A stretch of DNA of 64,000 bases from SAR324 cluster bacterium (GTDB taxonomy: Bacteria > SAR324 > XYD2-FULL-50-16), in the NCBI GenBank assembly GCA_028282885.1, contig JANQGX010000006.1, positions 27,956 to 91,955 of the forward strand, given 5' to 3'. Below the pieces are notes generated by a model. It made no database searches and was not told where the DNA came from. It saw only the letters and a program-made list of their open reading frames with translations. Below, piece after piece: positions 19,388-28,885 of the stretch. Made by a program: the position numbers and the translations under genes. Numbering within the stretch: the stretch's first letter is position 1; each line of letters opens with the position of its first letter.

Positions 19388-20362
19388 ATGGAACCTGACA
19401 ATCATTTAGTTGTGAAAAACGTTGTAAAGCACTACCCGATCAGAAAAGGTCTGTTTTCAAAAATTGTAGGAAATGTCCATGCGGTTGACGGTGTAAGTTT
19501 TCAGATAGATAGGGGGAAAACATTTGGGCTGGTCGGGGAGAGCGGTTGTGGTAAAAGCACTCTTGCAAGATTGCTCATGAGTCTGGAACCGCTATCAGGA
19601 GGCCAGATCCTGTATAAAGGACAGGACATATCCAGGTTCTCAAAAAAGCATATTTTTGAAATACGCCGTAAAATGCAATTGATCTTTCAGGATCCTTATT
19701 CTTCTTTGAATCCCAGAAAGAGCATTGGGCATAGTATAGAAGCGCCTCTTGTAACTCATGGGATAGCAGCAAATCGCAAAGAGCGCAGGGAGCTGGTTAC
19801 GCAGATGATGGATGAAGTTGGTTTGGATGTTGAGCAGTTTAAGCGGTACCCACACGAGTTTTCGGGAGGGCAGAGACAGAGAGTCTGCATTGCAAGAGCC
19901 ATGATTCTTGAACCCGAGTTTGTGTTGTGTGATGAACCGGTATCAGCTTTGGATGTTTCAATCCAGGCTCAGGTCATTAATCTATTGTGTAATTTACAAA
20001 AAAAGAGGAACGTCACCTACTTTTTTATTTCCCACGATCTAAATGTAGTAAAACATATCAGCGATGTTGTTGCAGTTATGTATTTGGGTAGAATTGTTGA
20101 ACTGGCTCCCAAAAACGTCCTGTATAAGCGGCCACTTCATCCATACTCACAGGCCCTGATCTCCAGTGCTCCGGAAGTCAATCTGAAACAAAAGAAAAAA
20201 CGCACTGTTTTAACTGGAGACGTGCCCAGTCCCATTGATCCACCCAAAGGCTGCCACTTTTGTACCAGGTGCCGGTACGTCGAGAAGAAATGCACCAACG
20301 AGCCGTCACCGGAACTGATAGAAGTAGAACACAATCATTTCGTTCGGTGCTGGCTGTATTGA
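19388..20362 (+). CDS. Peptide ABC transporter ATPase, DppF-like, first set
   Basis: A 324-residue partner ATPase. Walker A GESGCGKS, Q-loop FQDPYSSLNPR, signature FSGGQRQR and Walker B VLCDEPVSALDV are intact, with the C-terminal CHFCTRCRYVEKKC cluster. It follows the DppD-like gene by three bases and ends the AT-richer block; a 97-bp gap separates it from the second permease set. Confidence 0.93.
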   Translation: MEPDNHLVVKNVVKHYPIRKGLFSKIVGNVHAVDGVSFQIDRGKTFGLVGESGCGKSTLARLLMSLEPLSGGQILYKGQDISRFSKKHIFEIRRKMQLIFQDPYSSLNPRKSIGHSIEAPLVTHGIAANRKERRELVTQMMDEVGLDVEQFKRYPHEFSGGQRQRVCIARAMILEPEFVLCDEPVSALDVSIQAQVINLLCNLQKKRNVTYFFISHDLNVVKHISDVVAVMYLGRIVELAPKNVLYKRPLHPYSQALISSAPEVNLKQKKKRTVLTGDVPSPIDPPKGCHFCTRCRYVEKKCTNEPSPELIEVEHNHFVRCWLY

Positions 20363-20459
20363 CTGACTTTGAAGGACTCGAACTATTCCTAAGCAATCAA
20401 CCCAGAACGACCGGGATCGATTTTGATTCCGGTTGGGTAAACATCCGCGGAAAAATATC

Positions 20460-21407
20460 ATGGTTGGCTATTTCCTGAAAAGGTTGGCGATGCTGATTCC
20501 CGTTTTGCTGGGAATCTCCGTCATCGTTTTTTTTATCATGGCGTTGATTCCGGGAGATCCTGCCCAGGCTATTCTGGGTTCATATGCTACTGCCGAAAAC
20601 CTGGCAAACCTAAGGGCCGACCTGGGTCTCGACAAACCGGTTTTTCAACGCTATTTCATCTGGCTGGGGAATCTCCTGCAGGGCGATTTCGGGAGTTCTT
20701 ATACATTGAACAGGCCTGTGATCGATGAGGTGCTGGATCGGCTTGGCCCTACTCTCCTGCTTGCCGGAACTGCTTTGGTTCTGTGCAGTATTTTTGGCCT
20801 GTTGATCGGAGTCATTACTGCAGTAAAGCAATATGGCTGGCAGGATCGGTTTTTTACCTTAATCGCCCTATTGGGAATCTCCACTCCCTCCTTCTGGCTG
20901 GGACTTGTTTTGATACTGGCCTTTGCAGTCAAACTGAACTGGTTCCCTGTAAGTGGTATGTTTGCCGTTTACGGTGGCGGTGATCTGCCCGATCTCCTGT
21001 ATCATTTGGCACTGCCCGCACTTACGCTGGCTGCCGTAGCCACGGGTGTAATTGCGAGACTGACCAGATCCGGCATGTTGGAAATTCTGCGGCAGGATTT
21101 TGTTTTAACAGCCAGGGCCAAGGGTTTAAGTGAAAGGAAAGTTATCTGGCATCACGCCTTCAAGAATGCCCTGGTCAATATCGTTCCGGTGATCGGAATT
21201 CAAGCCGGTTTTGTTATCGGAGGTGCAGTCTATATAGAAACGGTTTTTCAATGGCCGGGTATCGGCAGAATGCTGGTTACCGCCATCACCACCAGGGATA
21301 TTCTTCTTGTACAGGGGGGTGTTCTGGTTGTCGCTACCTGTTATGTTGTTTTTAACCTGGTAGCAGACATGGTTCAGCATCTTCTCGATCCAAGGATCTC
21401 CATATGA
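20460..21407 (+). CDS. Peptide ABC transporter permease, DppB-like, second set
   Basis: A 315-residue permease of the same family as the one at 16.6 kb, with the loop DFVLTARAKGLSERKVIWHHA. The ATG at 20460 (MVGYFLKRLAMLIP) is preferred over a TTG at 20433, which has no ribosome site. It overlaps the next gene by four bases (ATGA). The codons are more GC-rich than in the first set. Confidence 0.9.
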   Translation: MVGYFLKRLAMLIPVLLGISVIVFFIMALIPGDPAQAILGSYATAENLANLRADLGLDKPVFQRYFIWLGNLLQGDFGSSYTLNRPVIDEVLDRLGPTLLLAGTALVLCSIFGLLIGVITAVKQYGWQDRFFTLIALLGISTPSFWLGLVLILAFAVKLNWFPVSGMFAVYGGGDLPDLLYHLALPALTLAAVATGVIARLTRSGMLEILRQDFVLTARAKGLSERKVIWHHAFKNALVNIVPVIGIQAGFVIGGAVYIETVFQWPGIGRMLVTAITTRDILLVQGGVLVVATCYVVFNLVADMVQHLLDPRISI

Positions 21408-23356
21408 GTGAGCAACTTACTATTGAAACCCACTCAAAAAAGAAGGCCGGCAAGACATACGGTCTCAGCTCCTGGCAGCGACTTCGTCGCAATCACCTGA
21501 CAGTCGTTGGCCTTGGCATTGTCTCACTTTTTTGCCTGATTTCCCTGCTGGCACCGTTGCTACCCCTGCCTGATCCTGATGCAACCAATCTTGCACAGAG
21601 ATTGCTCCCCCCATTATCTCCCGGACATTTCCTGGGAACCGATCAGTTGGGAAGAGATATGCTTTCCCGCTTAATCTGGGGCACACGGGTCAGCCTTTCG
21701 GTCGGTATAATCGCAACTCTGATTGCTTCTGTTGTCGGGTCGCTGTTCGGTATAATTGCGGGTTATTATGGTGGCAGGTTGGATAACCTGTTGATGCGCA
21801 GTATTGATATGCTGATGGCTTTCCCTTACATGTTGCTGGCCCTAGCCATCGTTGCAGCGCTGGGTCCCGGTCTTATGAACGCTCTTTTTGCCATTGCCAT
21901 CGTCAATATCCCTTTCTTTGCACGAAACGTAAGAGGTGTTGCGGTCAGCCAGGCCAGAAGCGATTATATTGAAGCTGCTCGTCTGAATGGTCAATCCGAC
22001 AGCAACATTCTGTTTACCGAGCTCCTTCCCAATGTCATGCCGGTAATTATTATCACTATCTCCACGACAGTGGGCTGGATGATTTTGGAAACCGCCGGAT
22101 TAAGTTTTCTTGGTCTGGGAGCTCAACCTCCACAAGCGGATCTGGGTTCCATGCTCGGTGAAGGCCGAAAAATGATCATTACCGCGCCACACGAGGCAAC
22201 CCTGCCCGGATTGGTTATCCTGATCCTGGTTATTGGAATCAACCTGTTGGGTGACGGGCTACGCGATGTTCTCGATCCCAGGCTCAAATCGGGAACCCTG
22301 GTTCGACCAAAAGCCAGGACTGCTGTGGATCCCGCACTTGAGGCTAAACCGGAAGAAAAGCAGATTACTGCGGGGAATAAGGAATCGGTCCTCAGGGTTA
22401 ATGAATTGAGAACCTACTTCAACATGGGAAATGAAATTTACAAGGCGGTGAACAATGTCAGTTTTAACCTGATCCCCGGAGAAAGCCTGGGAATTGTGGG
22501 GGAGTCCGGTTCAGGCAAATCGGTCACCGCTTTGTCATTGATGGGTCTGGTTGCAACTCCCCCCGGAATCATCAAGTCCGGTAGTATTTGCTATAACGGG
22601 AAAAACCTGGTGGGAGCATCCCTGGAAACCCTGCAGAAATTGAGGGGTAATCGCATCACGTATGTCTTCCAGGATCCCTTGACAACGCTGAATCCCCTTT
22701 TAACGGTTGGTGATCAGATAGCTGAAACCCTGAAAAGGCACCAGACCTGTTCCGGCAGGAAAATCAAGGATCGGATGATTGAGCTTCTGAAACAGGTCCA
22801 GATTCCCAATGCAGAAGACCGTGCCAAGGCCTATCCCCATGAGCTTTCCGGGGGGATGCGTCAGCGTGTTGGCATCGCCATGGCACTGGCAAATGACCCT
22901 GAAATTATCATAGCGGATGAACCGACCACCGCTCTTGATGTTACCATACAGGCCCAGGTTCTCGGATTGATCAACAACCTCCGTAAAGAGAGGGGACTGA
23001 GCCTTCTTTTTATCACTCATGATTTTGGCGTGGTCTCCGAAGTCTGCGACCGGGTGATGGTGATGTATGCCGGAAAAGTAGTGGAAGCGGGAACTGCTCA
23101 GGCCGTCATCAATTCCCCCTTACACCCGTATACCAGGAGATTGATCGACTGTGTTCCGCGCCTGGGAAAGCCGGACAAGGTTATCCACGCCATCAAGGGG
23201 CTTGCCCCGGCGGTAAATGACCTACCGGAAGGTTGTGCCTTTGCTGATCGTTGTGATTATGCCAGGGCGGAATGTCAGCAACAACAAATAACCATCACGG
23301 AAACGGAACCCGGAAGAAGCGTCCGCTGTATCAGGGTGTCAAAGGGGGAAATATGA
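21404..23356 (+). CDS. Fused DppC-DppD: permease and ATPase in one chain
   Basis: A 650-residue fusion. Residues 1-305 are a DppC-type permease (GTDQLGRDMLSRLIWGTRVSL, loop DYIEAARLNGQSDSNILFTE), then a linker (about 305-325), then a DppD-type ATPase with GESGSGKS, FQDPLTTLNP, LSGGMRQR and IIADEPTTALDV plus the terminal CAFADRCDYARAEC cluster. The fusion is in frame with no stop, so it fixes a 1:1 permease:ATPase ratio. Such permease/ATP-binding fusions are known in this family. It overlaps both neighbours by ATGA. Confidence 0.93.
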   Translation: MSEQLTIETHSKKKAGKTYGLSSWQRLRRNHLTVVGLGIVSLFCLISLLAPLLPLPDPDATNLAQRLLPPLSPGHFLGTDQLGRDMLSRLIWGTRVSLSVGIIATLIASVVGSLFGIIAGYYGGRLDNLLMRSIDMLMAFPYMLLALAIVAALGPGLMNALFAIAIVNIPFFARNVRGVAVSQARSDYIEAARLNGQSDSNILFTELLPNVMPVIIITISTTVGWMILETAGLSFLGLGAQPPQADLGSMLGEGRKMIITAPHEATLPGLVILILVIGINLLGDGLRDVLDPRLKSGTLVRPKARTAVDPALEAKPEEKQITAGNKESVLRVNELRTYFNMGNEIYKAVNNVSFNLIPGESLGIVGESGSGKSVTALSLMGLVATPPGIIKSGSICYNGKNLVGASLETLQKLRGNRITYVFQDPLTTLNPLLTVGDQIAETLKRHQTCSGRKIKDRMIELLKQVQIPNAEDRAKAYPHELSGGMRQRVGIAMALANDPEIIIADEPTTALDVTIQAQVLGLINNLRKERGLSLLFITHDFGVVSEVCDRVMVMYAGKVVEAGTAQAVINSPLHPYTRRLIDCVPRLGKPDKVIHAIKGLAPAVNDLPEGCAFADRCDYARAECQQQQITITETEPGRSVRCIRVSKGEI

Positions 23357-24318
23357 ACCGGGAGATTTTGTCACTGAATAATGTCAACCGGGCTTTTGTA
23401 ACTCGAAAATCGCTGTTCGGAAAAACCAAACTGGTCATCAACGCTGTCAATCAGGTAGACTTGATTGTCAATAAGGGTCAGACAGTTGGGATTGTAGGAG
23501 AATCGGGCTGCGGAAAATCGACCCTGGCCCGTATGATTGTGCTTCTGGATCAGCCGACAGAAGGCAGTATCCTCTTCCAGGGCAAAGAGTTATCCAGCAT
23601 CGAAAAAAAGGAGATGAAGCAGTTTCGCAGCAAGGTCCAGTTTGTCTTCCAGGATCCCCTAAGCTCCTTAAACCCAAGAAAAACCATTCGACAGATTCTG
23701 GAAACCCCTCTCAGGCATTTGACCGATATGACCAAACAGGAAAGAGCTGACAGGGTGGATGAACTGATGACACTGGTAAATCTCAGACCAGAGTTCCTGG
23801 AGCGTTATCCCCACCAATTTTCCGGAGGGCAGTCCCAGAGAATCGGTATCGCCCGGTCCATTGCGGCCAATCCGGAGATGATCGTGCTGGATGAACCGGT
23901 TTCAGCTCTTGATGTTTCGGTCCAGGCCCAGGTCTTGAACCTGTTGAGAGAGCTAAAGGAGCGGCTTAACCTGACCTATATTTTCATCAGTCATGATCTG
24001 GCAGTAGTGGAGAATGTTTGCGACGTGGTAGCGGTGATGTACTTGGGAAGGATTGTCGAATATGGTCCCAGAAAAAAACTTTTTGCCAATCCTCGCCACC
24101 CCTACACTCATATTTTGCTTTCCAGTGTTCCGGTGCCGGGAAAGCAGGAGGAGGATAGACCAGGGCTGAAAGGTGAACCTCCCAGCCCATCCGCCATGCC
24201 TCCCGGGTGTCCGTTTGAACCTCGCTGCCCTCATGGTGTGGACCGGTGTAAAAAAGAGAAACCGATCCTGGATAATGTGGATGCAGATCCCCGAGCAGCG
24301 TGTTTTTTCCCCCTATAG
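23353..24318 (+). CDS. Peptide ABC transporter ATPase, DppF-like, second set
   Basis: A 321-residue ATPase with GESGCGKS, FQDPLSSLNPR, FSGGQSQR and IVLDEPVSALDV, and the C-terminal CPFEPRCPHGVDRC cluster. The start at 23353 overlaps the fusion's stop as ATGA; the frame open to 23272 would lie inside the fusion gene. It closes the second transporter and converges on the gamma-glutamyltransferase gene. Confidence 0.93.
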   Translation: MNREILSLNNVNRAFVTRKSLFGKTKLVINAVNQVDLIVNKGQTVGIVGESGCGKSTLARMIVLLDQPTEGSILFQGKELSSIEKKEMKQFRSKVQFVFQDPLSSLNPRKTIRQILETPLRHLTDMTKQERADRVDELMTLVNLRPEFLERYPHQFSGGQSQRIGIARSIAANPEMIVLDEPVSALDVSVQAQVLNLLRELKERLNLTYIFISHDLAVVENVCDVVAVMYLGRIVEYGPRKKLFANPRHPYTHILLSSVPVPGKQEEDRPGLKGEPPSPSAMPPGCPFEPRCPHGVDRCKKEKPILDNVDADPRAACFFPL

Positions 24319-24469
24319 AAGGGTTCGGAACCCAAATAAGATCCTGAAGCTGCTATGATCAAAGTTGAACCCAATCCGGAGTATCTCACGGAAGTCCTGC
24401 TTGAACTTTTGAACATCTTTACTCAAAAACTGTCCAGGGAATCAGGAATCATGGAAATTGGGTTGATTT

Positions 24470-26359
24470 TTATTCACCCGCGGCCCAATTCTCCTGCCGG
24501 GGATCCGCTCCGCCGATCAGCTTACCGGTATCTTTGTTCCTGATAATGGCGCCGGCTGCTCCCATGGTGTGGTGAAAATCTTCGACAACTTCCACTGTAT
24601 ACCCCATTTTCTCCAGGTCTGTTCCCACCAGATCATTCAGACTTTTCTCCAATTGAACAACCCCAGGCCTGTAGTTATGGGGAGAAAAAGAATCGGGGAA
24701 ATTACGAGATCGAAACCTGGGTGCTTCGATAGCCTGTTGAATGTCCATGCCGAAAACCACCATGTTCAGGAAAACCTGGAGAAGAGCCTGGGGCTGCTGA
24801 TCGCCTTCAGGTGTTCCAAAGGTCATAAAAAGTTCATTGTCACGGGTAACCATTACCGCATTTGGAGTCACTCGGGGTCGCTTACCCGGGGCAAGGGCAG
24901 CCGGGTGGTCCGGATCAAGTCTGAATTGAGTCATTCGAATTCCAAGGCAGAGTCCTGTTCCCGGCACCATTGGGGATTGAGGGAAGTCGCTTGGTGTCAG
25001 GGAAACCGAATTTCCCTTGGAATCGGTGACAGCAAGATAGCTGGTATCAATATCCTGAAAGATGCCAAAAGCGGCTGTGCCCTGATTCGATGCTACAACC
25101 ACCGGTGTTTTATAGCTTTTGAGCGGTAGAACCTTTCTCTGGAGTTCGAGGGGATTGCCCGGTTCAGGCATCTTTCCAAATACCATTTCCGGCGTCATGG
25201 CTTCACGCCTCTCTGCAGCAAATTGTTTGCTCAGAAGCCCTTCCACCGGCACATTAACAAAATTTGGATCTCCGAACCAGGCTTCCCGGTCCGCCATGGT
25301 CAGTTCAATCGCCTGCAGAAGGGTATGAACGTATTCGGGTGAATTGTGCGACATTGAACGAAGGTCCATACCTTCCAGGATTTGCAGCGCCATAGGCAAT
25401 ACGGCGCCCTGGGTCCAGGTCCCGTTGGTGTAAAAGACGTAATCCTCGTAGCTGCCTGTCAAGGGTTTTTCCCAAAATCCTTTGTAGTCGGCAAGGTCTT
25501 TCCTGGTAAACAGCCCGTCCTCTTCCTGGTGCAACCGGACGATTTTCTCCGAAACAGGTCCCTTATAAAAATAGTCGCGTACTGCATGCAGCCCGTCCGA
25601 GCGCGTCCCCCCTTTTAAAAGGGCCTTTTTTTCAGCCGCTGCCATCTCCCTGAGGGTATTTGCCAGATCGGGTTGTTGAAATCGATCCTTGTGATGCAGG
25701 GGTCTCCACCATTCGCCTTTCATATAGACTTCCACATTGTAGGGCATCATCACTGCAAACCCGATCCGCTCCACAAGGTTCAGGTCGAGATGATTGAGCA
25801 TCATGGAATGGGTAGGAAATCCCTCTTCCGCCAGTGTTATTGCCGATGCTGCAATCTCACCAAAGCTCATGGTACCGTACCGGTCCAGAATTTCGATGAT
25901 CACATCGGGGGAAGAGGGCAGCAGTTGGGCGAGAATATCCATCTTGGGAACAGTCTCGTGACCTTTGGATTTGAAAAAGTCAATGGTCGCTTTCCCGGGA
26001 GCGGTTCCAACACCGCAATAGCTCAGAACCGCTTTCTTCTCTGCATCATAAATAAGGGTTGGGGCGATGGAAGGGAAACTGGCCGCTTCGGGATAGGTAA
26101 CATTGAGTGCCAGAAGTGCCGCCATGGCGGCATCAAAAGCATTTCCGCCACGGCGCATGATATCCAGGGCAGCTTCGGTGGCCCATGGGGTGCCGGTAGA
26201 AGCCATGTACTGGTCTGCCTTCACCAGCTTTCTCGAAACCTGGTGCGGATCATCGAACTCCATCAGCTCACGGGGCCCTTTTGGTAGAATCACATAAACC
26301 AGGAATAGAATCCCGGCAAGAATCAACAGTCCTAATCCGGTTCTGATCAGTATTTTCAT
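24470..26359 (-). CDS. ggt: Gamma-glutamyltransferase-family hydrolase
   Basis: A 629-residue Ntn-hydrolase of the GGT family, which cleaves gamma-glutamyl bonds of glutathione and related peptides. An N-terminal hydrophobic segment (TGLGLLILAGILFLVYVIL) anchors or exports it, so it acts outside the membrane. The pro-enzyme self-cleaves before the nucleophilic Thr, here DTSYLAVTDSKGNSVSLTPS. GGNAFDAAMAALLALNVTYP and the C-terminal GTPEGDQQPQALLQVFLN are family hallmarks. The canonical TTHxS at the cleavage site is TSYL here, so it is a divergent member. It lies beside peptide importers, so released amino acids or dipeptides could feed them. Confidence 0.88.
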   Translation of the reverse strand: MKILIRTGLGLLILAGILFLVYVILPKGPRELMEFDDPHQVSRKLVKADQYMASTGTPWATEAALDIMRRGGNAFDAAMAALLALNVTYPEAASFPSIAPTLIYDAEKKAVLSYCGVGTAPGKATIDFFKSKGHETVPKMDILAQLLPSSPDVIIEILDRYGTMSFGEIAASAITLAEEGFPTHSMMLNHLDLNLVERIGFAVMMPYNVEVYMKGEWWRPLHHKDRFQQPDLANTLREMAAAEKKALLKGGTRSDGLHAVRDYFYKGPVSEKIVRLHQEEDGLFTRKDLADYKGFWEKPLTGSYEDYVFYTNGTWTQGAVLPMALQILEGMDLRSMSHNSPEYVHTLLQAIELTMADREAWFGDPNFVNVPVEGLLSKQFAAERREAMTPEMVFGKMPEPGNPLELQRKVLPLKSYKTPVVVASNQGTAAFGIFQDIDTSYLAVTDSKGNSVSLTPSDFPQSPMVPGTGLCLGIRMTQFRLDPDHPAALAPGKRPRVTPNAVMVTRDNELFMTFGTPEGDQQPQALLQVFLNMVVFGMDIQQAIEAPRFRSRNFPDSFSPHNYRPGVVQLEKSLNDLVGTDLEKMGYTVEVVEDFHHTMGAAGAIIRNKDTGKLIGGADPRQENWAAGE

Positions 26360-26483
26360 AATCCTCCTTTCTCACTAACCAACATGCCCGGGGGGTTCAA
26401 CGAAGAATGAGAACGTACACTTACGAAGCGCCATATATATCATTGGATTATCCAGATCCATTAACTCAAAAACGAGGATACAT

Positions 26484-26606
26484 ATGACGCAAACAAAAAA
26501 TAACAAGATTCTCTCGATTGTGCACTCGATTTGTTGCGGAATTGATGTTCATAAAGAGATCGTCGTTGCCTGTTGTCGCTTGAGTTTCCCTCTTATTGCC
26601 GTTTAG
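26484..26606 (+). pseudogene. N-terminal stub of an IS110-type transposase
   Basis: Translation from ATG 26484 gives 40 residues containing CCGIDVHKEIVVACC, the start of the DEDD/RuvC-like domain of IS110 transposases (GIDVHK), before a TAG stop. The rest is missing. It marks an old insertion at the border between the peptide cluster and the DUF4143 gene. Confidence 0.75.
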
Positions 26607-26726
26607 TCAAACACAGGCTTGTGCTTTTCATCTCATCAGGTCGAATTATACCCTTGACAGCTCCTGCGGGTTGGGAAAAGATAGCATTTTTGACCATATT
26701 AAAATAGCAATTAAATTTAGGGCAAA

Positions 26727-27905
26727 ATGTATATTAATCGTGAGTTGACAGAACATTTTCTGTCTTGCCTGAAACAGTTTCCGACGATTCTGGTTACAGG
26801 GCCGAGGCAATCCGGTAAGTCAACGTTTCTGTCAAAGGTAATGGAGGGGTATCCGCAGGTGACATTTGATGATCCGCTGAATCGTGATTTTGCTTTGCAG
26901 GATCCTAACGGTTTTTTGGATCAGTTTAGCGGAAAACCGGTGGTGCTTGATGAGATCCAATATGTTCCTCAGTTGTTACAATACATTAAAATCAGGATAG
27001 ACAGGAACCGTGATCCCGGCATCTGGATAATGAGTGGATCACAGCAGTTTCACCTGATGAAGGATGTGAGTGAATCGCTTGCAGGCAGAATAGCGATTCT
27101 GGAGCTAGCGCCCTTCAGTCTCTCGGAACCGGATGAACTAGGTGACCTTGAAAATGTGATCTGGGGTGGCCTTTACCCTGAACCTTTCTGTTATCCGGAA
27201 AAGAGAGAAGTCTGGTTGAGGTCATATATTCAGACTTACATTGAGCGCGATGTTCGTCAATTGGATGCCATACGTGATTATCAGGCCTTTGAACTGTTTC
27301 TCAATCGATGTGCCGCCAGTCACTCACAAGAGTTTCACAGTGCCGGTTTTGCGAGGGATTGTGGGGTCAGTCAGCCGACAATCAAATCATGGAGCCGGAT
27401 ACTTGACCTGAGCTATATCTGCATTATGGTCCCTCCGTTTTATAAGAATTACAATAAGCGACTGGTAAAGTCCCCAAAACTATATTTCTCGGACGCTTCT
27501 CTAGTCTGCTATTTTACCAGGCAGCCATCGCCACAAGCTGCGTTGAGAGGCAACTTGGGTGGGGCTTTGTTCGAGGGATTGATAGTAAATGAAGTCTGGA
27601 GAGCATTTTTTAACTCCGGGAAGAAACCTGCCGTTTACTTCTGGAGATCGCAAGGCGGACTTGAGGTTGATCTGATTATCCAGGCGAAAGGGAAGTTTTG
27701 GCCGATCGAGATAAAATTGACCTCAACACCAACTGCAAACCATACAAAGCCGATAATGAAATTTATGGAGCTATCCGGGAGTGACTCCTCGGATTTTGGA
27801 ACGATAGTGTGTGGGGGAAATCAGGTTACGCAACTCCCAAATAATTGCATCGCGGTCCCCTGGCATCAATTTCCAGAATTCCTCAGGAAAAATATTCTGA
27901 ATTAG
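26727..27905 (+). CDS. AAA-14/DUF4143 ATP-binding protein
   Basis: A 392-residue member of the AAA-14 plus DUF4143 family. Walker A GPRQSGKS is near residues 25-32 and Walker B-like PVVLDEIQYVP near 70-80, then sensor-like IWIMSGSQQFHLM. The C-terminal half has the DUF4143 LGGALFEGLIVNEV and a nuclease-like EVDLIIQAKGKFWPIEIK. These proteins are common in accessory DNA and their role is not settled. Here it lies between the IS110 stub and a decayed toxin-like gene, which fits acquired DNA. Confidence 0.85.
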   Translation: MYINRELTEHFLSCLKQFPTILVTGPRQSGKSTFLSKVMEGYPQVTFDDPLNRDFALQDPNGFLDQFSGKPVVLDEIQYVPQLLQYIKIRIDRNRDPGIWIMSGSQQFHLMKDVSESLAGRIAILELAPFSLSEPDELGDLENVIWGGLYPEPFCYPEKREVWLRSYIQTYIERDVRQLDAIRDYQAFELFLNRCAASHSQEFHSAGFARDCGVSQPTIKSWSRILDLSYICIMVPPFYKNYNKRLVKSPKLYFSDASLVCYFTRQPSPQAALRGNLGGALFEGLIVNEVWRAFFNSGKKPAVYFWRSQGGLEVDLIIQAKGKFWPIEIKLTSTPTANHTKPIMKFMELSGSDSSDFGTIVCGGNQVTQLPNNCIAVPWHQFPEFLRKNILN

Positions 27906-28488
27906 TTCCTGTTCAAAAAAACTTTTTCGTCAATCGAACACCCCCAACAGATCCCTGTCATCGTTATTGAACCTATTCCACCTCCATCATTCGTCATCCC
28001 TTTTCAAGCATTTCTTCCCCAACACCTGCAAATTATTCCAGTAAAGTTAACGATTTCAAAACCCTCCCTGAGAATTGCCGCACTTTTTCCAACTCCCCAT
28101 CATTTACCTCTATTTCATCAAAATACTCTACAGCTAAGCAAATTTAAGCCAAATTGAGCCGAAAGATTGGAAGAATTTGTCAAGTATGCTGTTTGATCCA
28201 AATCCACCATCAAAGTTGCAGGTTCCTCCTTGAGTCAGATGATCAATCGATTTTTCCAGGATCCGGCTACTCGAATCGCTCGGATTCTTCAATTTCTATG
28301 AAAATTGTCACCCCTCCTCGGTTTCTCCGACTTTTCGAAATAAAAACATCGAATTCCGAGCAGACTACCCCTTGGTAACGAGATAATGGCAGGGTCCTTA
28401 AGCTCTCTCTTTTGTTTCGATAAAGCCCTATTGAAGCAGTGATTGATTTCCAAGCCACAACCCTTGCGAGTTCAGCTTCTCATCAAGC
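27906..28488. other. Gene-free accessory stretch
   Basis: Almost 600 bp with no convincing reading frame or RNA gene on either strand. It is framed by mobile-element debris, so it is likely decayed DNA. Confidence 0.35.
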
Positions 28489-28701
28489 TCGATTACCGAT
28501 TGTCTGAAACTGTTAACCCCAACTCAATGTGTAATGGATCGACTGGCTGCTTATTATCATTGGAATGACCAACAGTCGCTTGATCAGGCAGTTGCTGTTG
28601 CAAAATCCTATCTAATTCACTTCACGGAGATTGAAGTGTGGTCGATAGAGGAGGGTATGGTTAAAAAGTACACCCTGTTGAAGGAGAATTATGGAAGGTA
28701 A
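28489..28701 (+). pseudogene. 3' remnant of a nucleotidyltransferase toxin-like gene
   Basis: The frame reads LLTPTQCVMDRLAAYYHWND, then QQSLDQAVAVAKSYLIHFTEI and so on to a TAA at 28701. This is nearly identical to the C-terminal third of the intact gene at 50725-51279, but the N-terminal catalytic part is missing. It shows that a related cassette once sat here, about 22 kb outside the tRNA-Arg array; no copy of the tRNA-derived repeat is visible nearby. A 47-codon frame (28691-28834) overlaps its end and is probably fortuitous. Confidence 0.8.
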
Positions 28702-28885
28702 TAATCCGGAAGAGAGGGATTTTATTATTCCATGTTCATTTTTTGACAGACCGATCAATTTAGATCAATTTATTAAACGGTATACATTTCATATGGGATT
28801 GGCATACGTTTATAAGCTAACGCCAGCTTTTTGAGTTCAAGTCAGAAACCAGATTCCAAAAGACGAATTCCCGGCTCGCAGGACA

